Below, one piece after another: positions 9,172 through 19,500 of a DNA stretch of 64,000 nucleotides. The stretch comes from Gilvirhabdus luticola. GTDB taxonomy: Bacteria; Bacteroidota; Bacteroidia; Flavobacteriales; Flavobacteriaceae. The notes under the pieces are model-generated. The model made no database searches and was not told the DNA's origin. It saw only the letters and a program-made list of their open reading frames with translations. The stretch's first letter is position 1. Each line of letters begins with the position of its first letter. The stretch lies in the NCBI RefSeq assembly GCF_032583975.1, contig NZ_JAWHTF010000003.1. One strand, 5' to 3'. The position numbers and the translations under genes were made by a program.

Positions 9172-9227
9172 TGCATCTTAATTCTTCGAACCTTTAAAGA
9201 AGAAAATTAAACTTTTATTTAATAAAA

Positions 9228-10418
9228 ATGAATTTACACGAGTATCAAGGAAAAGAAATCTTAAGTAGTTTTGGTGTAAGGATTCAACGTGGTATTGTTG
9301 CCCAAAATGCTAATGAAGCTGTTGCAGCAGCAAAACAATTAACATCAGAAACCGGAACGTCATGGCATGTTATAAAAGCTCAAATCCATGCAGGCGGAAG
9401 AGGTAAAGGAGGAGGCGTAAAGCTTGCTAAAAATTTAAATGAGGTTGAAACACTTGCTGGACAAATTATAGGAATGAATTTGATTACACCTCAAACTTCA
9501 GCAGAAGGTAAGAAGGTGCATCAAGTATTGGTAGCTGAGGATGTTTATTATCCTGGAGAAAGTGAACCTGAAGAGTATTATATGTCTGTTTTATTAAACC
9601 GTGCTAAAGGGCGTAATATGATTATGTATTCTACAGAAGGCGGAATGGATATTGAAAAAGTAGCTGAAGAAACACCACATTTAATTTTTACTGAAGAAAT
9701 AGATCCTTCAGTAGGAATATTACCTTTTCAAACGAGAAGGATAGCATTTAATTTAGGTTTGTCTGGCATTGCATTTAAAGAGATGACCAAGTTTGTAAAT
9801 GCTTTATACACTGCTTATGTAAAATCAGATTCTTCGTTGTTTGAAATTAATCCGGTTTTAAAAACCAGCGACAATAAAATTATGGCAGTAGATGCGAAAG
9901 TTACTATTGATGACAATGCGCTTTACAGACATAAGGAATATGTGAATTTAAGAGACTTACGTGAAGAAAATCCTATAGAAGTTGAAGCCAAAGAGGTTGG
10001 TCTTAATTATGTTGACCTTGACGGTAATGTTGGTTGTATGGTAAATGGTGCAGGTTTAGCTATGGCCACTATGGATCTTATAAAGCAAGCAGGTGGTGAA
10101 CCAGCAAACTTTTTGGATGTTGGAGGTACAGCCGATGCAGCTCGAGTAGAAGCAGCTTTTAAAATTATTTTGAAAGACCCAAATGTAAAAGCCATTCTTA
10201 TTAATATTTTTGGAGGTATTGTGCGTTGTGATAGAGTAGCTCAAGGTGTTATAGATGCTTATAAAAATATGGGAAGCATAAATGTCCCTATTATAGTTCG
10301 TCTGCAAGGGACAAATGCAGATATAGCAAAAGAGTTAATTGACAATTCAGGATTGGATGTTTTAAGCGCAACAGAATTCCAAGAAGCTGCAGATAAAGTA
10401 CAATTAGTGCTTTCATAA
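9228..10418 (+). CDS. sucC: Succinyl-CoA synthetase (ADP-forming), beta subunit
   Basis: A 396-residue TCA-cycle subunit that binds succinate and nucleotide while succinyl-CoA is converted to succinate. It has an N-terminal ATP-grasp domain (NLHEYQGKEIL, then AQIHAGGRGKGGGVKLA at about residues 45-65) and the C-terminal CoA-ligase domain (VGCMVNGAGLAMATMD, ILINIFGGIVRCD, RLQGTNADIAKELI). Full length. The alpha subunit sucD is not adjacent, which is common in this phylum. It has its own promoter and a hairpin terminator, so it is probably monocistronic. Confidence 0.95.
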   Translation: MNLHEYQGKEILSSFGVRIQRGIVAQNANEAVAAAKQLTSETGTSWHVIKAQIHAGGRGKGGGVKLAKNLNEVETLAGQIIGMNLITPQTSAEGKKVHQVLVAEDVYYPGESEPEEYYMSVLLNRAKGRNMIMYSTEGGMDIEKVAEETPHLIFTEEIDPSVGILPFQTRRIAFNLGLSGIAFKEMTKFVNALYTAYVKSDSSLFEINPVLKTSDNKIMAVDAKVTIDDNALYRHKEYVNLRDLREENPIEVEAKEVGLNYVDLDGNVGCMVNGAGLAMATMDLIKQAGGEPANFLDVGGTADAARVEAAFKIILKDPNVKAILINIFGGIVRCDRVAQGVIDAYKNMGSINVPIIVRLQGTNADIAKELIDNSGLDVLSATEFQEAADKVQLVLS

Positions 10419-10440
10419 GGAACTATCAGATTTAAAAATA

Positions 10441-10470
10441 AAAGATTCTAAATTTTTAGGATCTTTTTTT
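10441..10470 (+). terminator. Intrinsic terminator after sucC
   Basis: AAAGATTCTAAA (10441-10452) pairs with TTTAGGATCTTT (10455-10466), with one G-U pair, followed by a T run. It lies 22 bases after the sucC stop. Confidence 0.75.
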
Positions 10471-10602
10471 ATGTTTTTAACATAAATAATGTTAAAAAAA
10501 TAATTATTAGGTTAAAAAATAGTTAAATGATTATAAATAACGTAACAAATAATATTTTTTTGAGTCTATTTGTATATCATTAATCTTAAAAATCGAATAA
10601 TT

Positions 10603-10947
10603 ATGAAAACATTAAAATCTATGTTACTGATTGCAGTAATTACTTTAGGAAGCTTATTTTCAGCAAACGCAACGGAATCAGCTACAGCTATCGAATCAAA
10701 AGCTATAACTAGCGAAATTGGAGAACTATTAAAAAAGCCAAGTTTCACAGTTGAAAATGAAGTACAAGCTTATGTAAGACTTGTTTTAAACGAAAACAAC
10801 GAAATGGTTGTGTTATTTGTAAACTCTGAAAATGAATTAATAAACAATTACATAAAGAGCAGATTGAATTACAAAAAGGTTTCAAAAAATTTTACAAACA
10901 AAGATCAGGAGTATATTGTACCTGTTAGAATAACCCCATCAAAATAA
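10603..10947 (+). CDS. Small secreted protein of unknown function
   Basis: A 114-residue protein. The ATG at 10603 is chosen over an in-frame TTG 33 bases upstream because it opens a standard signal peptide (MKTLKSMLLIAVITLGSLFS, then ANA). The mature part is short and charged, with two beta-rich stretches (EVQAYVRLVLNENNEMVVLF and YIVPVRITP). The pattern resembles small secreted proteins common in Flavobacteriaceae, without a known role. It ends just before a bidirectional terminator shared with the next gene. Confidence 0.7.
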   Translation: MKTLKSMLLIAVITLGSLFSANATESATAIESKAITSEIGELLKKPSFTVENEVQAYVRLVLNENNEMVVLFVNSENELINNYIKSRLNYKKVSKNFTNKDQEYIVPVRITPSK

Positions 10948-10978
10948 AAAAAGAATCTTCTTTTTTTGAATTAGTCAG

Positions 10979-11009
10979 AAAAACTCTCAATACGCATTGG
11001 GAGTTTTTT
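10979..11009. terminator. Bidirectional terminator between convergent genes
   Basis: A 13-bp stem (10979-10991 with 10996-11008, one G-U pair) around the loop ACGC has A runs on the left and T runs on the right, so it can act in both directions. It separates the small secreted protein from the DUF1456 gene. Confidence 0.8.
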
Positions 11010-11250
11010 ATTTTTTTGATTGCTGCTTTTCAGGTTTTGGTCCGCGAAGATGAATAACCAAACCGTTTAAAAAATTACGTAAAATTTGATCACCACATTC
11101 CATATATTTTGGATGATCTTCTTTTCTGAAGAAAGCCCCAAGTTCACTTTTTGAAATTCTAAAATCTACCAGTTTTAATATTTCTACAATTTCATCATCA
11201 CGAAGCTTCAAAGCCACTCGTAGTTTTTTTAAGATGTCGTTATTTGTCAT
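11008..11250 (-). CDS. DUF1456 family protein (YehS-like, single repeat)
   Basis: An 80-residue protein matching one DUF1456 repeat: MTNNDILKKLRVALKLRDDE, then SKSELGAFFRKEDHPKYMECGDQ and a helical end with FLNGL. E. coli YehS carries two such repeats, so this is a half-length member. It ends in a basic tail (RGPKPEKQQSKK), perhaps for nucleic-acid contact. Function unknown. The stop overlaps the right arm of the shared terminator. Confidence 0.75.
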   Translation of the reverse strand: MTNNDILKKLRVALKLRDDEIVEILKLVDFRISKSELGAFFRKEDHPKYMECGDQILRNFLNGLVIHLRGPKPEKQQSKK

Positions 11251-11733
11251 TTTATTTAATTAAATGTTCGTAAGATCTATATGATAATACCCATGAAATT
11301 TTGTTATGTTCTAAAGATTCTAAATACTGGTTATTCGTTATTCTACCTTGCTCCTTTACATTGTAAATTTACTATATTCTTTTACACTTTATAACTACAT
11401 CATTAAGTTACTTGAAATGGTTTTTCTGGCGTTTTGTGATATTTTTGTAAATAAATCCATATTGTCAGTACTGTAATCGTCTATAAAATTTAGAAGAGAT
11501 GATTTCAACTATATGATTATCAATTTATTAATATTAATATTTTAATGTTAGAATTAAAGGAAATATTGAACAAAAGGCAACTTTTTTCTTAAACTTAACA
11601 ATCAACCAAAGATGAAGTAAAAAAAAATATCGATAAAATGTAGCTCATTATTCGACAAGATACATTATATCAACGACGATAAAATAGTGATTCTGCTTAC
11701 CTTTACCATATAATTATTAATCCTCTCTCAAAA
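11251..11733. other. Gene-free stretch of 483 bases
   Basis: This AT-rich interval lies between the DUF1456 gene (minus) and the TerB-like gene (plus), so it should contain both promoters. I see no tRNA, no obvious RNA fold, no coding frame of convincing composition and no strong TTG-N20-TAnnTTTG pair. A few palindromic AT words (attaatattaatatt at about 11527) are probably compositional. Confidence 0.6.
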
Positions 11734-12135
11734 ATGATAAACAGGGTCGAAAAGTTAAGTCTCCTTTCAGAGATGATATCCTTTGCCAAAGGAGAAGACA
11801 ACTTAAAACAAATTGAGTATAATTTTTTATTGGGTGTAGCCAAGCAACTAGAAATATCTCGTGAAGATTTTGATTATTTGATTGAGCATCCTGTAACATA
11901 TACACATTTAAAGTCTCACAGCGAAAGAATTGTGCAGTTTCATAGATTGGTTTTGCTAATGAATATTGACAATGAAAATACTCCTAAAGAAGTTATTAAA
12001 TTGTATAACTTTGGATTGAGAATGGGATTAAGTCATGAATCTATTACCAAAGTACTTTATTTAATGGAAAGCTTTCCAAATAAAATAGTTCCACCAGATG
12101 TGTTGATAGATATATTCAAAACACAATACAATTAG
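11734..12135 (+). CDS. TerB-like helical protein
   Basis: A 133-residue, wholly helical protein with no signal peptide. The pattern (LSLLSEMISFAKGEDNLKQI, then EYNFLLGVAKQLEISREDFDYLI and FHRLVLLMNIDN) resembles the TerB/tellurite-resistance helical fold, with acidic residues positioned as in metal-binding TerB members. Similar flavobacterial proteins sit next to uvrB and are sometimes labelled after it. Its stop overlaps the convergent uvrB stop by 3 bases or so, leaving no room for a terminator. Confidence 0.6.
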   Translation: MINRVEKLSLLSEMISFAKGEDNLKQIEYNFLLGVAKQLEISREDFDYLIEHPVTYTHLKSHSERIVQFHRLVLLMNIDNENTPKEVIKLYNFGLRMGLSHESITKVLYLMESFPNKIVPPDVLIDIFKTQYN

Positions 12136-14135
12136 ACTTTTAATTTTTCTAATTTTTCTTTATAATTTTTAATTTCATCTCTCAATTTGGCAGCTATTAT
12201 AAAATCTAAAGCTTTAGCTGCAAGTTCCATTTCTTTACGTTTGTCTCTAATTTTCTTTTCTAATTCAGATTTAGAAAGATATTCGCTTTCTGGTTCAGCT
12301 GCTTTCTGTGCTTCTAATTCATAGTAATAGCTACTTACTGAATTTTTTGATAATGCGTTATTTAAACTCTTATTTAAGGCTTGTGGTGTGATATTGTTTG
12401 CTGTATTGTAAGCTATTTGCTTTTCTCTTCTATAATTGGTCTCATCAATTGTTTTTTGCATACTGTTAGTAATTTTATCAGCATACATAATGGCTTTGCC
12501 ATTTAAGTGTCTGGCAGCTCTTCCTACGGTTTGAGTTAAAGAACGTGCAGATCGTAAGAAGCCTTCTTTATCAGCATCTAAAATTGCAACCAATGACACT
12601 TCGGGTAAATCTAAACCTTCACGCAATAGATTCACACCAACCAAAACATCGAACAATCCTTTACGAAGATCTTGCATAATCTCAACGCGTTCCAATGTAT
12701 CAACATCGCTGTGAATGTATCTACATCTCACTTGAATTCTTGTAAGATACTTTGTTAGTTCTTCTGCCATTCTTTTGGTAAGCGTTGTTACAAGTGTTCG
12801 TTCATCTTTTTCAACGCGTTGTTGAATTTCTTCAATTAAATCGTCTATTTGATTTAAACTTGGTCTGACTTCAATTTCTGGATCAAGCAAACCTGTTGGC
12901 CTGATGACTTGTTCAACATATATACCATCTGTTTTCTGAAGCTCATAATCGGCTGGAGTTGCACTCACATAAATTACTTGGTTTTGAAGCGCTTCAAATT
13001 CTTCAAATTTTAATGGTCTGTTATCCATAGCTGCAGGAAGTCTGAAACCGTATTCAACCAAGTTTTCTTTTCTGCTTCTATCTCCACCATACATGGCGTG
13101 GACTTGCGAAATGGTTACATGGCTCTCATCAACAACCATTAGAAAATCATCTGGGAAATAATCTAGTAAGCAAAATGGACGAGTTCCAGCTTCTCTACCA
13201 TCAAGATAACGTGAGTAATTTTCAATACCAGAACAATAGCCTAATTCACGAATCATTTCTAGATCAAATTCTGTGCGCTCTTTTAAACGTTTTGCTTCGA
13301 GATGTTTACCTATTTCTTTAAAGTAATCATGTTGTTTGACCAAATCATCTTGAATGAGTTTTATAGCATTCTGTAAAATGTCTGGAGAAGTCACAAACAT
13401 ATTAGCCGGATAAATATTAAGTCTATCATACTTTTCTATAACTTCATTGGTTTGAATATTAAAAGCTTCAATGTCTTCAATTTCATCTCCAAAAAAATGA
13501 ATGCGAAAAGCATTATCTGCATAACTAGGAAAAACATCAACGGTATCACCTTTTATTCTAAAGTTACCATGATTGAATTCACCTTCGGTTCTGGAATACA
13601 AACTTTGGACTAATTGATGTAATAATTTGGTTCTAGAAATAGTTTGATCTCTTTTTAAAGTAATCACATTTTTCTGAAATTCAACAGGATTACCTATACC
13701 ATATAAACAAGAGACAGAAGCAACAACAATAATGTCTCTACGACCTGAAAGTAAGGAAGAAGTTGTACTCAATCTCATTTTTTCAATCTCTTCGTTTATA
13801 GATAAATCTTTTTCTATATAAACACCTGAAACAGGAATATAGGCTTCAGGTTGGTAGTAATCATAATAGGACACAAAATATTCTACCGCATTATTAGGAA
13901 AAAATTGCTTGAACTCCGAATATAACTGTGCAGCCAAAGTTTTGTTATGAGCTAATACTAGCGTTGGCCTTTCAACTGTTTGAATAACATTAGCAACTGT
14001 AAATGTTTTACCAGAACCAGTTACACCAAGTAAGGTTTGATATTTTTCTTCAGAATTAATACCATCAACCAGTTGTTGTATAGCTTCAGGTTGGTCACCC
14101 GTTGGTTTAAAGTCTGATTCTATTTTGAATTTCAT
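12132..14135 (-). CDS. uvrB: Excinuclease ABC subunit B
   Basis: A 667-residue DNA-repair helicase of the UvrABC nucleotide-excision system. Walker A is GVTGSGKT near residue 40. The beta-hairpin that inserts at the lesion reads YYDYYQPEAYIP, the DEAD-like box is DESH, motif VI is TVGRAARHLNG, and a C-terminal UVR motif (ELAAKALDFIIAAKLRDEI) contacts UvrA/UvrC. The ATG at 14135 is preferred to a TTG one codon earlier. It begins 3 bases after the stop of a T9SS surface protein gene, so it is probably read through from that gene or has a promoter inside it. Confidence 0.96.
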   Translation of the reverse strand: MKFKIESDFKPTGDQPEAIQQLVDGINSEEKYQTLLGVTGSGKTFTVANVIQTVERPTLVLAHNKTLAAQLYSEFKQFFPNNAVEYFVSYYDYYQPEAYIPVSGVYIEKDLSINEEIEKMRLSTTSSLLSGRRDIIVVASVSCLYGIGNPVEFQKNVITLKRDQTISRTKLLHQLVQSLYSRTEGEFNHGNFRIKGDTVDVFPSYADNAFRIHFFGDEIEDIEAFNIQTNEVIEKYDRLNIYPANMFVTSPDILQNAIKLIQDDLVKQHDYFKEIGKHLEAKRLKERTEFDLEMIRELGYCSGIENYSRYLDGREAGTRPFCLLDYFPDDFLMVVDESHVTISQVHAMYGGDRSRKENLVEYGFRLPAAMDNRPLKFEEFEALQNQVIYVSATPADYELQKTDGIYVEQVIRPTGLLDPEIEVRPSLNQIDDLIEEIQQRVEKDERTLVTTLTKRMAEELTKYLTRIQVRCRYIHSDVDTLERVEIMQDLRKGLFDVLVGVNLLREGLDLPEVSLVAILDADKEGFLRSARSLTQTVGRAARHLNGKAIMYADKITNSMQKTIDETNYRREKQIAYNTANNITPQALNKSLNNALSKNSVSSYYYELEAQKAAEPESEYLSKSELEKKIRDKRKEMELAAKALDFIIAAKLRDEIKNYKEKLEKLKV

Positions 14136-14138
14136 CAA

Positions 14139-16469
14139 TTATCTTTTTAAGGCAAAATGTCCACGATATTCTTTCCCATCTGGGAATAAGACCACATACC
14201 AATAATCATCTGTTGGTAATACATCTCCATTAAAAGTACCATTCCAGCCATCGCCGGACGACCTAATTTCTTTTAGCAATTTACCAAATCGATCATATAT
14301 GTTTACAACAAGATTAGAATTAAATTGAGTATTTGCCCCAAGTGGTTGCCAAGTATCTTGATACGAATCTCCATTTGGTGTAAAAAATTTTGGGAAACCT
14401 AAAACCGATACCAATTGCTCAACAGTTCCACAACCATTTTTGTCTCTTACATAAACAGTATGGAAACCTGCGTTAACATTATTAAATGTGTTGGTATCTT
14501 GAAATAGGCCATGATCTAAAGAGTAATGATAGTTACCTTCTCCAGAAACACTTACTGTAATTGAATTATTTGGTGTCAATTCCTGTACAGAAACATTGGT
14601 AATCGTGGCCAAATTTGAACGGTTTACTGTAATATTTCTTGATTGAGAGCAACCACTGGAATATGTAGCAGTAACAGTATAAGTACCGACTTCATTAACA
14701 TTAATTGAGGCAGTAGTTTCACTTAACAATGAATTATCTAAAAACCATTGGTATATATAATTTGAAGGAGAATCGTTTAAAATTCCTGCCTCAAGTGTAA
14801 TTAAGTCAGGATAAGAATTTAAACAATAAATTATACTTTCATCTGGAAACAGTTCTGGTGTAAAAATCACATTCAATTCAACCGTTGTAATCGCATAGCA
14901 TTGATTATTATCTAGAACTTTCACATAAATAGTTTGAATATATGGACTATTGTTAATGTAACTACCATCGATTGCATTGGTCTCATTAAATGCATCTTCT
15001 TCAGTTTCAAAGAAAAAAATACTAGCTGTTGGCGGAACGTTGGGTTGTACCTGCATTCTTAAATCATTCAAATCAAAAATTGAAAACCCATCATTTTCAC
15101 CTTCGTCACAAACATTAAATGGTTGAATATTTAAGGTATTGTTTGAGATATCTAAAGTGGTTTCTACAACATCAAAACAACCATACTGGTTTTCTACTCT
15201 TGCAAAAACAACTTCTTGAGGTATCGAATTTTGATATGATGTACCATTTGCAATTGGATTTACATTTTGAACAGCGTCGTTTTGAGAATTAAAAAAGTTT
15301 GCAATATAATAATCAGGATAAGTATTAACGATTTCTTGTTCTGCAATAAATAGATTGTATGTTGTCAAGCCGTCCATATCTTCATCACATTCTATAAGTG
15401 TTATTGGATTAATGTTAATTGGTTGACTGTATTCAATAGTTATTTCTCCTGTGGCAATACAATTGTTTTGTAATGTAATTTCTACGCTATAAGTGCCTGG
15501 AGTATTAACAGGATACGTAGCATTTGTTTCACCAATTATCAAGATATTGTCTCTAAACCATTGGTAAGTATTATTTCCTGACATTGTTGCGTCTAATGTT
15601 AGTGTTTCGTTTGGACACAACGGATTGTTTGTAGAAAGTAATCTGCTGTTACCTAGATCCTTTCCTAAAGTAAAACTTCCTCCTTCTAAAAATACAGCAG
15701 AGTCATAACGATAATTTTGTTCATCTGCTATTACAAGTTTTACATGGTAGGTTTCATTTGGAATTACATTTGCAACTGCTGTTAGAACGGCTGTTTGACC
15801 ATTAAAATTTATGGGGGCATTAGCACCGTTCCAACTTCCAAAATATTGTTCATTTTGAGCAGGACATCCATTTGGAATATCAGGGTGAACTGTTGTGACT
15901 TTAACCGCTTCAGGAGGTTGTGTATTAGGTACAACAGCTATGTTGGTATATTCCTGCTCATTTATATGTCTAATTAAAAATGCAAAAGAGTCTGAATATA
16001 TACAGGTGTTAGGGTTGTTTTCCTGATATTCTTCTGAAGCAAAAATATATCTGAAATTAATTTGATCTGCAATAGTTGAAAATTCAAATTCTAAAACTGT
16101 TGCATTATGTGTATCAGTTTCATTTAAAATAGTTTCTAGATCATTATCTCCATTCCAATTTGGCGCATCGTCATCACTTAATGTAGTGTTTGGACCTTCT
16201 ACATTTTGTAAGCGACCAGTACTTAAAACCACACCATTTTGAAAAGGGAATATAGTACCAGAAGCATCAAAATAACCATAGCTTTCATCCGTACCATTAA
16301 AATTTCCGCCTAAAACATTTGTAAAATTGGAATTGGGTACACAAGTGCTATTTAACAAAACTAGTTCTATGAGTTCTTGTGGAGTATATGTTTGGCTATC
16401 AACCGAAACATATTGAGAATAACAAAGCGATGATAATAAAAGTGATATAATTAAAAAGAATTGCTTCAT
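14139..16469 (-). CDS. T9SS type B surface protein with choice-of-anchor L domain
   Basis: A 776-residue secreted protein. In order: signal peptide (MKQFFLIISLLLSSLCYSQ), choice-of-anchor L domain at about residues 30-265 (PFQNGVVLSTG, FRYIFASEEYQ), an Ig-like module, two acidic repeat units (IECDEDMDGLTTYNL, NVCDEGENDGFSIFDL), another Ig-like module, and the T9SS type B C-terminal domain over the last 90 residues (FFTPNGDSYQDTW to HFALKR). The signal implies export by the type IX system to the cell surface. It ends 3 bases before uvrB. A possible adhesin; no enzymatic domain is seen. Confidence 0.85.
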   Translation of the reverse strand: MKQFFLIISLLLSSLCYSQYVSVDSQTYTPQELIELVLLNSTCVPNSNFTNVLGGNFNGTDESYGYFDASGTIFPFQNGVVLSTGRLQNVEGPNTTLSDDDAPNWNGDNDLETILNETDTHNATVLEFEFSTIADQINFRYIFASEEYQENNPNTCIYSDSFAFLIRHINEQEYTNIAVVPNTQPPEAVKVTTVHPDIPNGCPAQNEQYFGSWNGANAPINFNGQTAVLTAVANVIPNETYHVKLVIADEQNYRYDSAVFLEGGSFTLGKDLGNSRLLSTNNPLCPNETLTLDATMSGNNTYQWFRDNILIIGETNATYPVNTPGTYSVEITLQNNCIATGEITIEYSQPININPITLIECDEDMDGLTTYNLFIAEQEIVNTYPDYYIANFFNSQNDAVQNVNPIANGTSYQNSIPQEVVFARVENQYGCFDVVETTLDISNNTLNIQPFNVCDEGENDGFSIFDLNDLRMQVQPNVPPTASIFFFETEEDAFNETNAIDGSYINNSPYIQTIYVKVLDNNQCYAITTVELNVIFTPELFPDESIIYCLNSYPDLITLEAGILNDSPSNYIYQWFLDNSLLSETTASINVNEVGTYTVTATYSSGCSQSRNITVNRSNLATITNVSVQELTPNNSITVSVSGEGNYHYSLDHGLFQDTNTFNNVNAGFHTVYVRDKNGCGTVEQLVSVLGFPKFFTPNGDSYQDTWQPLGANTQFNSNLVVNIYDRFGKLLKEIRSSGDGWNGTFNGDVLPTDDYWYVVLFPDGKEYRGHFALKR

Positions 16470-16531
16470 TTATCTTTATTGGAAAGCAAAGATAAATAAT
16501 ATACTATTTTATTGACCGAAATTTGAATGTT

Positions 16532-19500
16532 TTAACGCTTCAAGGCAAAGTGTCCCTTGACGTCAAACTCTGATGTGCCTCTTTTTACTTGTGCCACAAA
16601 CCAATAATCATCTGAAGGCATATATTTTCCATTAAACATTCCGTTCCAACCTTCAGAAGTATGGGTTAGCGTTTTAAGTAGTTTTCCATATCTGTCATAA
16701 ATATAAACCATAGTTCCTGGCAATTGGTCTATACCCGCAATGTGCCAACTATCAAAATACCCATCATTATTTGGTGTCACAAATTTTGGTGCATCAATGA
16801 CGACCACTTCTTGAGATACATCTCTACAACCAAATAAATCCCTTACAGTAACAATATGAGGGCCTAAAGAAACATTGTTAAATACATTTGAAGTTTGCTC
16901 TAAACCATTGTCAAGGATAAAAACGTAATCACCAATACCACTAACGCTGATAGTAATACTATTTGGATCTGCAAAATCAACAGTAGTTGTAAATTCAATA
17001 TTAGCTTCTTCAGATTCTCTAGCAGAGAAAGATCTTGTAGCATTACAACCTAAAGCAGTATTTACGGTAACCCAATAATCTCCAACATCTTCTAAACCCA
17101 ATGCTATTTCTGATGATGTTTCTCCAGTAGACCATAAATATGTATATCCAATATTGCCAGTGTCTGCACTTACAATTAGTGGCAAATCATTTCTACAAAT
17201 AGCTACAACATCATTAATGTTTATAACAGGTAATGGATTAACAATAGTCATGAATTGAGTTGTATCGAAACAGCCTGTTGCATTGTTTACAATTCTTGCA
17301 AATATTATTTCTCCGTCAGAAGAAGAATGTGAATTGTTTAAACTATTTGTACCATTTTCTGCATTGTCAAATGAATCATAATAGGAAATAGTAAAATTAC
17401 TTGGATCTTGACTTCCAATAATTTGTGAGTCTTGAACAGACAAATCAAAAGCTAAGAAACCATCATAATCATCATCACAGGCTATCAGGTCTTGAGGAGA
17501 ATTTGCTATAGGATTTTGATTAATTTGTAATATAAAGGACGTTACTATTGGACATCCTGTTTGTGCATCAATTATTCTTGCATAAATTGTATGATTTGAA
17601 GCTGTATAGTTAAATGTAGAACCCAAAGGATTAGTATAGGTTTCAGCTTCGCTTTGAGAATTATGATAACTTATAATTACATCATTAACATTATTAACTA
17701 GTAGATTATTGATGTGAGATAAGTCATACGTATCAGTGTCATTATCGCATGTGTCAACGGTTCCAATATTGTTAACACTTGGTGGAACATTAACTATGAG
17801 ATCCAAAGGGATTGCAGAATAACATTGTGTAACCGTATTAGTAACTTTAATATAAACAGTTTGAGGATTACTCAAATTAGAGTAATTGTTTGCATTGGCT
17901 ATTGCATTTGCATTTAATTCCAGATCTGTCAAGCTTTCAAAATATTGAATTGTTAAATCATTCTGTCTTATATCTAAAATTTGGAAGTCAGCCATTGTTA
18001 AGTCAAAATTTACTATACTATCATAATCAATATCACATTGTTCAAAAGGTTCTGCAAGTGTTACACTAGGAGCAGGGATAATATTAATCCCAAATTCTTC
18101 AATGATTACACATGTGGAAGCACTATTTTCAATTCTAACATAAATCTGTTGTGGATTTTCTGTATTAGTAAACAGAAATGATTGCTGATTAATATTTTCT
18201 TCTGCATCCTGTAAGCTTACATGAAATGAAATATTTAAAGGATTTGCAATACCTTGGGAAATTTCGGCAACTTTCTCATTAAAATCAAATTCACTAATCC
18301 CATCGTTGCTAATATCATCACAAACCAGGTAGGATGTTGGCGGATTATATTCTGGATTTGCAGCCACTTGAATAGTAAATGAAGAGGTTCCATAACAATT
18401 AATGTCTGAAATATTTTCTACTCTTACATAAATAGTTTGTGGGCTAGATGTATTTTGATAAAATGAATTTTTGTCTATTTCATTTGTTGCATTATCAGCA
18501 TCTATTTGAGTTTCATAGTATGATACAACTTTATCTGTTTGGCCATTTAAAATCTCTAAATCTTTGTCAACTAATAGAAAATCTGCAATTTGGTCATTGT
18601 CATCTTCACAAAGCTGAAAAGACGTAATGTTTGGAAAATTTGGAAGTGTATTAACCAGTATATCAAACGATACTATAGCATAGCACCCTGTCATAGTTGT
18701 CTCAACACGAGTGAAAATGGTTTGAGAATTTGCATTATAAGCTGTTGTGCCAGTAATGGAGTTTGTGTTGTTAATAGCATCATCATTATCTGTGAAAAAA
18801 GAAATATCTAAACCTGTTGAATCTGAAACTATTTCTGGAATTTTTGAATCTAGATTTATTACAGAAAATCCGTCTTGATCAGAATCGCAGATAATAATAT
18901 TTGAAGGTTGACTCACCGTTGCTGTTGGTAATACATTAACTTCAAAAGAATTTACGGTAAAGCAACCAGTATCAACATTTTCTATTCTGGCAAATATAGT
19001 TTCAGGATTTGAAACATTCGTATAAAATTGTGGAAGTTGATTAACACCAGTTTCTGCATCAGCTTGTGTTGTAAAATATCTAACACCAAAATTAGGATTT
19101 CCCGAAGTCACGATTGGATCAAATGAATCCAAGTCAATTGAAGTAAACCCGTCTTCATCAGTATCACAATAATCAATAGGATTAACAGGATTAAAGAGCA
19201 GAACAGGATTTACATATAGTGTAATTTCAGATTCTTCTGTACAATTACCATCTCCTAAACTGATGTATAATGTTTGTGGACTTGTAGCCGTATATGGATT
19301 GGAAGCATCTATTTCATTAGTGCCATTGTTTAGGTCAGCTTGAGTTTCATAAAATGAAATATTCACATTTGGAATACCATTGGTTATTACATTAGCTATA
19401 GCAGTCAAACTAAAATCTTCTATGCCATCGTTGCCTTCATCGTCACATAAAGCAAAATTTTGAATTGCCGTAGCAGTCAACAGCATATTGGTGTGAACTT

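Noticed and set aside
11251..11733. A possible non-coding RNA or degraded gene in the longest gap
   Set aside because: No stable hairpin with a T run, no coding-like frame and no similarity to neighbouring genes could be seen; the content looks like plain AT-rich spacer.
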